From an uncultured Celeribacter sp. (lineage in GTDB: Bacteria > Pseudomonadota > Alphaproteobacteria > Rhodobacterales > Rhodobacteraceae): a DNA stretch of 64,000 nt. Below, piece by piece: positions 59,672 through 64,000 of this stretch. The stretch covers positions 814,001 to 878,000 of the forward strand of contig NZ_OY780935.1 of NCBI RefSeq assembly GCF_963675965.1. The letters run 5' to 3'. A program made the translations under genes and the position numbers. The first letter of the stretch is position 1, and every line of letters starts with the position of its first letter. Below the pieces are notes generated by a model that worked only from the letters and a program-made list of their open reading frames with translations, searched no databases and had not been told where the DNA came from.

Positions 59672-61183
59672 TTGACCAAGTTTACCGATCTCAACCTCGC
59701 CCCCAAAGTTCTCAAAGCCATCGAAGAAGTCGGCTATGAGAGTCCGACGCCCATTCAGGCAGGAGCCATTCCCGCCGCACTGGAAGGCAAGGATGTTCTG
59801 GGTATCGCCCAGACCGGGACCGGCAAGACAGCTTCCTTCGTGCTGCCGATGATCACCATGCTGGCCCGTGGCCGCGCCCGCGCCCGGATGCCGCGCTCTC
59901 TGGTGCTGTGCCCGACCCGCGAACTGGCGGCACAGGTGGCGGAGAACTTTGACACCTATACGAAATACATGAAGCTGACCAAGGCCCTGCTGATCGGCGG
60001 CGTCAGCTTCAAGGAACAGGATGCGCTGATCGACAAGGGCGTTGACGTGCTGATCGCCACCCCCGGTCGCCTGCTCGACCATTTCGAGCGCGGCAAGCTG
60101 ATCCTCTCCGACGTCAAGGTGATGGTGGTGGACGAAGCCGACCGGATGCTCGACATGGGCTTTATCCCGGACATCGAACGTATTTTCGGTCTGACGCCCT
60201 TCACCCGCCAGACCCTGTTCTTTTCGGCCACGATGGCCCCGGAAATCGAACGCATCACCAACACCTTCCTGTCGGCCCCCACCCGCATCGAGGTGGCGCG
60301 TCAGGCAACTTCGGGTGAAAACATCGAACAGCATGTGGTCATGTTCAAAGGCTCGCGCCGCGATCGTGCCGCCTCTGAAAAGCGCAAACTCATGCGCGCG
60401 TTGATCGATGCGGAAGGCGAAAACCTGAAAAACGGCATCATTTTCTGCAACCGGAAAACGGATGTGGATATCGTCTCGAAATCCCTGAACAAATACGGCT
60501 ACGATGCGGCCCCGATCCACGGCGATCTGGACCAGAGCCAGCGCAACGCGACCCTGGAAAAATTCCGCGAGGGTCAGATCAAGATCCTCGTCGCTTCCGA
60601 CGTGGCCGCCCGCGGGCTGGATGTTTCGTCTGTGACACATGTGTTCAACTTCGATGTGCCCTCTCACGCCGAGGATTACGTGCACCGGATCGGACGCACC
60701 GGACGCGCCGGGCGGGATGGCAAGGCGATCATGATCTGCGAGCCGCGCGACGAAAAGAATTTCGAGGACGTGGAAAAGCTGATCGAGAAGAAAATCCCGC
60801 GTCTTGAAAACCCGCTGGGCAGCGCTCCGCAAGCGGCCGAAGACAGCCAGGGGTCAGAACAGGACGCCGCCTCTGACAGCCGTCGCAGCGACAGACCCAA
60901 ACGCAGCCGATCGCGCAAGCGCAAGCCGGACGACGCCAAGAGCGACGTCAAGGCTGCCACCGCCGCAGATACGGTCGTGGCGGCGGACAACACCACGGCA
61001 GAGCCGGCAGAAGACGACGCCCGCCCGACACGCAAGTCCGATCCAAAACCGGAGAGCAAGCCGAAGTCGCGTGGCCGCGGCGGACGCAGCAATGGCGGTG
61101 ACAACCGGGTCAAGGGGCTGGGCGACCATCTACCCTCTTTCATCGCCCTCAGCTTTGACGAACGCAACACCGCCGCGGATTAA
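59672..61183 (+). CDS. DEAD-box RNA helicase
   Basis: 503-aa RNA helicase. The Q motif is YESPTPIQAGAIP, Walker A is AQTGTGKTASF, and DEAD is VMVVDEADRMLDMG. SAT is FFSATMAPEIERI, and the helicase C-terminal motif is HRIGRTGRAGRDGK. A C-terminal tail of about 125 residues is rich in R, K and S (RGRGGRSNGGDNRVK), an RNA-binding low-complexity extension. Start: TTG at 59672 (LTKFTDLNLAPKVLKAIEE) with AAAGG before it, matching the family start; upstream ATGs at 59606 and 59630 are less likely. Members aid ribosome assembly or RNA decay. Confidence 0.93.
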   Translation: MTKFTDLNLAPKVLKAIEEVGYESPTPIQAGAIPAALEGKDVLGIAQTGTGKTASFVLPMITMLARGRARARMPRSLVLCPTRELAAQVAENFDTYTKYMKLTKALLIGGVSFKEQDALIDKGVDVLIATPGRLLDHFERGKLILSDVKVMVVDEADRMLDMGFIPDIERIFGLTPFTRQTLFFSATMAPEIERITNTFLSAPTRIEVARQATSGENIEQHVVMFKGSRRDRAASEKRKLMRALIDAEGENLKNGIIFCNRKTDVDIVSKSLNKYGYDAAPIHGDLDQSQRNATLEKFREGQIKILVASDVAARGLDVSSVTHVFNFDVPSHAEDYVHRIGRTGRAGRDGKAIMICEPRDEKNFEDVEKLIEKKIPRLENPLGSAPQAAEDSQGSEQDAASDSRRSDRPKRSRSRKRKPDDAKSDVKAATAADTVVAADNTTAEPAEDDARPTRKSDPKPESKPKSRGRGGRSNGGDNRVKGLGDHLPSFIALSFDERNTAAD

Positions 61184-61208
61184 ACCCAGGCCGCTTGCAG
61201 AGATCAAC

Positions 61209-61241
61209 ACACCCCCGCGCCCTGCCGGCGCGGGGGTGTTT
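61209..61241 (+). terminator. Intrinsic terminator of the DEAD-box helicase gene
   Basis: A 13-bp perfect stem, ACACCCCCGCGCC with GGCGCGGGGGTGT, then TT. Confidence 0.85.
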
Positions 61242-61302
61242 CGTTAGGGGCGGCGTCTTGGAACATCGGTAAAGCCGGAGGGATACCAAATCATCCCGTC
61301 GC

Positions 61303-61340
61303 AAACAAAACCGCCCCGCAGAGCGGGTCTGCGGGGCGGT
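61303..61340 (-). terminator. Intrinsic terminator of rnj
   Basis: On the minus strand a 13-bp stem (ACCGCCCCGCAGA with TCTGCGGGGCGGT, loop CCCGC) is followed by TTTTGTTT. It lies just after the rnj stop. Confidence 0.9.
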
Positions 61341-61361
61341 CACTTTAGGTCTGTCCAATCA

Positions 61362-63023
61362 TCAGGCCGACAGGCGCGAAATGACGATTTGCACCTCGGG
61401 CTTTTTGCCGACTTCTTCCTGACTGGTTTTGCGCAGGATGCGGCGGATGTCCTCTTCGAGCTTGTCGTCGTCGGACAGGGTCTTTTTGCCGGCGCGCATC
61501 AGGAACTGGTTCACGTCCTCTTCCAAAACATCGACCAGCGGCGCGCGGGAAATCCCGGTTTCCGGCAGGCCACGCACCTCACACCAGCAATCGCCCAGCG
61601 GCTCATCGTCTTCGATGATCACCGTGGCCACGACCAGACCGTTCATCGACATGCGGATCCGTTCGCGCACGATCCCGTCCAGCGCGCCGATCTGAATGGA
61701 ACCATCCAGATAGGTGCGACCGGTTTCGACATATTCAGCGATGCGCGGCGCATTGCCCGAAAGGTCGACGCCCACCCCGTTCGGGGCCACAACCGCCTGA
61801 AATCCGTTGCCTTCGGCCAGTTTGGCATGTTCGCGCAAATGCCGGTGTTCACCATGCATCGGCACCACGATCTGCGGCTTGACGATTTCGTGCAACATCG
61901 CCAGATCCGGACCATTGGCGTGGCCGGAAACGTGATATTCATCGCGCCCGGTGATCGTATCCACGCCCATTTCCGAGAAGTTGTTGAGGATGCGCCCCAC
62001 GGAAACCTCATTGCCAGGGATGGTCTTGGAGGAAAACACCATCGTGTCCCCTTCCTTGAGCTTCAGCCCCAGATATTTGCCGCGCGACAGCTGTGCGGTG
62101 GCGGCTCGATGTTCCCCCTGCGAACCGGTGGTCAGCAACATCAGGTTTTCATGCGGAATATCGGCGGCGTTTTCCGGGCTGACGGTTTTCGGGAAGTCCG
62201 AAATGATGCCGGTTTCAATGGCGGCAGTGATCATGCGGCGCATGGCGCGCCCCAAAAGGACAACTGAGCGCCCGGATTTGGATCCGGCTTCGGCCAGGGT
62301 TTTGACCCGCGCGATGTTCGAGGCAAATGTGGTCGCCGCCACAAGCCCGTCCAGCGACATCACCAGATCGGTCAGGGGTTGCACCACTTCGCTTTCAGAC
62401 CGGCCCGGATGCTGGGAAAAGACATTGGTTGAATCGCAGACCAGCGCCTTGACCCCGTCCTTGGCAACACCTTCCCAAAGCGCGCGATCGAAGGCTTCGC
62501 CAACAATCGGGTTTTCATCGAGTTTGAAATCCCCGGTGTGAATGACCCGACCAGCCGGTGTGTCGATCACCAGCGCCGAGCTTTCCGGGATGGAATGGGA
62601 TACCGGCAGGAACCCCACGGTGAACGGCCCCGCCTGAACGGTTTCCGGCCATTTCGACACGGTTTTGATCTGCAGCTCATCATGCCCGCGTTCTTCGAAT
62701 TTCAGGCGTGCGATATGCGCCGTGAAACTGCGGGCATAGATCGGCGCCTCAAGACGCGGCCAGAGATGGCCGACTGCGCCGACATGGTCTTCATGGGCGT
62801 GGGTGATGAAGATCGCATCGATGCGATCCTTGCGCTCTTCAAGCCAGGCGACATCGGCAAAGATCAGATCGACTCCCGGCGTGCCATCCATGGACGGAAA
62901 GGTCACGCCCAGATCAACCACGATATAGCGTTCTTTGCCAACCGGGCCGTAGCCGTAGACATAGCAGTTCATGCCGATTTCACCGGCACCCCCGAGGGGC
63001 AGATATAGAAGTCTCTCGCTCAT
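61362..63023 (-). CDS. rnj: Ribonuclease J
   Basis: 553-aa metallo-beta-lactamase/beta-CASP nuclease with both endo- and 5'-3' exonuclease activity on RNA, a feature of Rhodobacterales and Rhizobiales that use it with RNase E. The core motif is HAHEDHVGAVGH (H75, H77, D79, H80). Further motifs are GAGEIGMNCYVYGYG and HVSGHANGPDLAMLHEIVKP. The C-terminal part resembles RNase J dimerisation regions. It overlaps the coaX stop by 4 bases. coaX-rnj adjacency is common in Rhodobacterales. Confidence 0.96.
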   Translation of the reverse strand: MSERLLYLPLGGAGEIGMNCYVYGYGPVGKERYIVVDLGVTFPSMDGTPGVDLIFADVAWLEERKDRIDAIFITHAHEDHVGAVGHLWPRLEAPIYARSFTAHIARLKFEERGHDELQIKTVSKWPETVQAGPFTVGFLPVSHSIPESSALVIDTPAGRVIHTGDFKLDENPIVGEAFDRALWEGVAKDGVKALVCDSTNVFSQHPGRSESEVVQPLTDLVMSLDGLVAATTFASNIARVKTLAEAGSKSGRSVVLLGRAMRRMITAAIETGIISDFPKTVSPENAADIPHENLMLLTTGSQGEHRAATAQLSRGKYLGLKLKEGDTMVFSSKTIPGNEVSVGRILNNFSEMGVDTITGRDEYHVSGHANGPDLAMLHEIVKPQIVVPMHGEHRHLREHAKLAEGNGFQAVVAPNGVGVDLSGNAPRIAEYVETGRTYLDGSIQIGALDGIVRERIRMSMNGLVVATVIIEDDEPLGDCWCEVRGLPETGISRAPLVDVLEEDVNQFLMRAGKKTLSDDDKLEEDIRRILRKTSQEEVGKKPEVQIVISRLSA

Positions 63024-63799
63024 AGGTTCCCCTGTTCCTTATTATATTGGTGGATGACCACGAGCCCGTGAATGGTCAGGAATTCGTCGAAGGCGTCAAA
63101 GAGTTTGTGGCCCTGATTGAACAGAGGCGCAAGGCCTCCGGTCGCAATCACACGCATCGGGCGGCCATATTCCTCTTTGATGCGGTTGCAGGTCTCACGC
63201 ACGAGGCCGACATAGCCCCAGAACACCCCGGATTGCATGCAGGCCACGGTGTTGGTGCCGATCACCTTTTCGGGTTTGGTCACATCGACATGGGGCAGTG
63301 CCGCCGCTGCGTGGTGCAGGCTCTCCAGCGAGGCATTTACCCCCGGCGAAATCACCCCGCCGACATAGGCACCATCTTCGGCGACCACGTCAAAGGTGGT
63401 TGCAGTGCCGAAATCAACAACGATCAGATCGCCGCCGAATTTGTCAAAGGCGGCGGCCGAATTCACCAGCCGGTCCGGCCCGACAGTGGTGCCCTCATCC
63501 ACGCGCGACGCATGGGGCAACAGGCATTCAGGCTTGCCGACCACGAGAGGTCGGCAGTCGAAATAGCGGTTGGCGAGAACGCGCAGATTGAACACGACGC
63601 GCGGCACGGTTGAGGAAATGATCACCTCATTGATCGTCGCCTCGATCTTCTGAAAGGCCATCAGCGTCGACAGCCAGACATAATATTGATCCGCCGTCCG
63701 CTGCGTTTCGGTGGAGGTGCGCCATGTGGCAATAAAATCGGTTCCGTCCCAGATCGAGAAAACGGTGTTCGTGTTCCCGGTGTCGATACAAAGAAGCAT
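63020..63799 (-). CDS. coaX: Type III pantothenate kinase
   Basis: 259-aa ASKHA-fold kinase for the first step of coenzyme A synthesis. It begins MLLCIDTGNTNTVFSIWDG (phosphate-1 motif). The DFGTATTFDVVAEDGAYVGG and GVISPGVNASLESLHHAAAA motifs are typical of CoaX. Start ATG 63799 follows AAGGATCATACC, whose AAGG overlaps the birA stop codon. The upstream extension in frame is within birA's end. Confidence 0.96.
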   Translation of the reverse strand: MLLCIDTGNTNTVFSIWDGTDFIATWRTSTETQRTADQYYVWLSTLMAFQKIEATINEVIISSTVPRVVFNLRVLANRYFDCRPLVVGKPECLLPHASRVDEGTTVGPDRLVNSAAAFDKFGGDLIVVDFGTATTFDVVAEDGAYVGGVISPGVNASLESLHHAAAALPHVDVTKPEKVIGTNTVACMQSGVFWGYVGLVRETCNRIKEEYGRPMRVIATGGLAPLFNQGHKLFDAFDEFLTIHGLVVIHQYNKEQGNL

Positions 63800-63809
63800 G
63801 GTATGATCC

Positions 63810-64000
63810 TTAAAAAAAGACCTCGGCGGCGGGGATGGTGCGTTTGCCCTCTCGCGTCGCCAGAACAAGATTGCCAAAGGCATCGATGGTTTCAAAGCTG
63901 CCGTGATGAGTTTCCGTCACCGTGCGGGCGCGGATGACTTCGCCCAGCTTGGCCGCGCGTGACAGCCAGGCTTCGCGGATCGGCGCAAATCCATATGTCT
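63810..64000 (-). CDS. birA: Biotin-protein ligase BirA, 3' part only
   Basis: The 3' end of the gene, about 62 codons, cut by the window edge. The C-terminal sequence is GFAPIREAWLSRAAKLGEVI then RARTVTETHHGSFETIDAFG and NLVLATREGKRTIPAAEVFF. This matches the BirA C-terminal SH3-like domain (GxFxxIDxxGxLxLxxxxGxxxIxAxxV). It ligates biotin to acetyl-CoA carboxylase. birA-coaX-rnj is the normal order in Rhodobacterales. The stop overlaps the Shine-Dalgarno of coaX. The start lies outside the window. Confidence 0.9.
   Translation of the reverse strand, partial: TYGFAPIREAWLSRAAKLGEVIRARTVTETHHGSFETIDAFGNLVLATREGKRTIPAAEVFF

Overview
This 64 kb window is chromosomal DNA of an alphaproteobacterium, most likely order Rhodobacterales (Roseobacter or Paracoccus type). 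The evidence is inferential: GC-rich coding sequence; a ccmABCDG cytochrome c maturation block; the birA-coaX-rnj order; an Lrp-type PutR divergent from a long PutA; a DUF2312/GapR protein; a lone Hint-domain protein; and a direct-repeat SOS box of the GTTC-N7-GTTC type upstream of uvrA. Genes are tightly packed and nearly all housekeeping. I see no rRNA, tRNA, CRISPR array, insertion sequence or prophage.

Layout. 1-4.6 kb: metY, then ccmG-D-C-B-A on the minus strand. 4.6-8.1 kb: an Mth938-like protein, a fused secDF and yajC. 8.2-16.8 kb: a glyoxalase-like gene, a GC-poor pentapeptide-repeat membrane protein that looks acquired, serS, a TspO-like membrane protein, a NUDIX gene, SOS-marked uvrA, an I78-type lipoprotein and a rhodanese. 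16.9-23.8 kb: a LysR regulator and a proline region (putA/putR, a GntR regulator, proC). 24-28.9 kb: an iron-type ABC permease and several lineage-specific unknowns. 28.9-34.5 kb: a complete urease operon read ureD-A-B-(LprI-like)-C-E-F-G. 34.7-38.2 kb: pyrC-pyrE and dnaB. 38.3-43.8 kb: alr, an Mla-type lipid transporter core with two small membrane proteins, radA and cvpA. 43.9-49.6 kb: purF, a DUF2199-like gene, an SDR, surE-pcm and a LysM/M23 lipoprotein. 50-52.7 kb: a DUF815 ATPase and tatC-B-A. 52.9-57.2 kb: a WYL regulator pair, an iron-type ABC ATPase, an SDR and a Hint protein. 57.3-64 kb: prfC, an OsmC protein, a DEAD-box helicase, rnj, coaX and the 3' end of birA.

How the genes work together. 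The main modules are heme export and apocytochrome reduction (Ccm), Sec and Tat protein export, proline catabolism and synthesis with local regulators, nickel-dependent urea hydrolysis, and de novo pyrimidine and purine synthesis (pyrC, pyrE, purF).

The window's unusual content is mostly non-coding. The alr leader has a nested hairpin that would bring a distant Shine-Dalgarno next to the start codon. The gene-free gap at 49.65-49.84 kb holds two large hairpins. A 9-bp inverted repeat precedes a WYL regulator operon. Two DnaA-like boxes lie upstream of dnaB. Two-codon mini-ORFs sit in front of both purF and pyrC. A symmetric AT-rich operator separates putA from putR. No obvious new multi-gene system such as a defence island or biosynthetic cluster was found.
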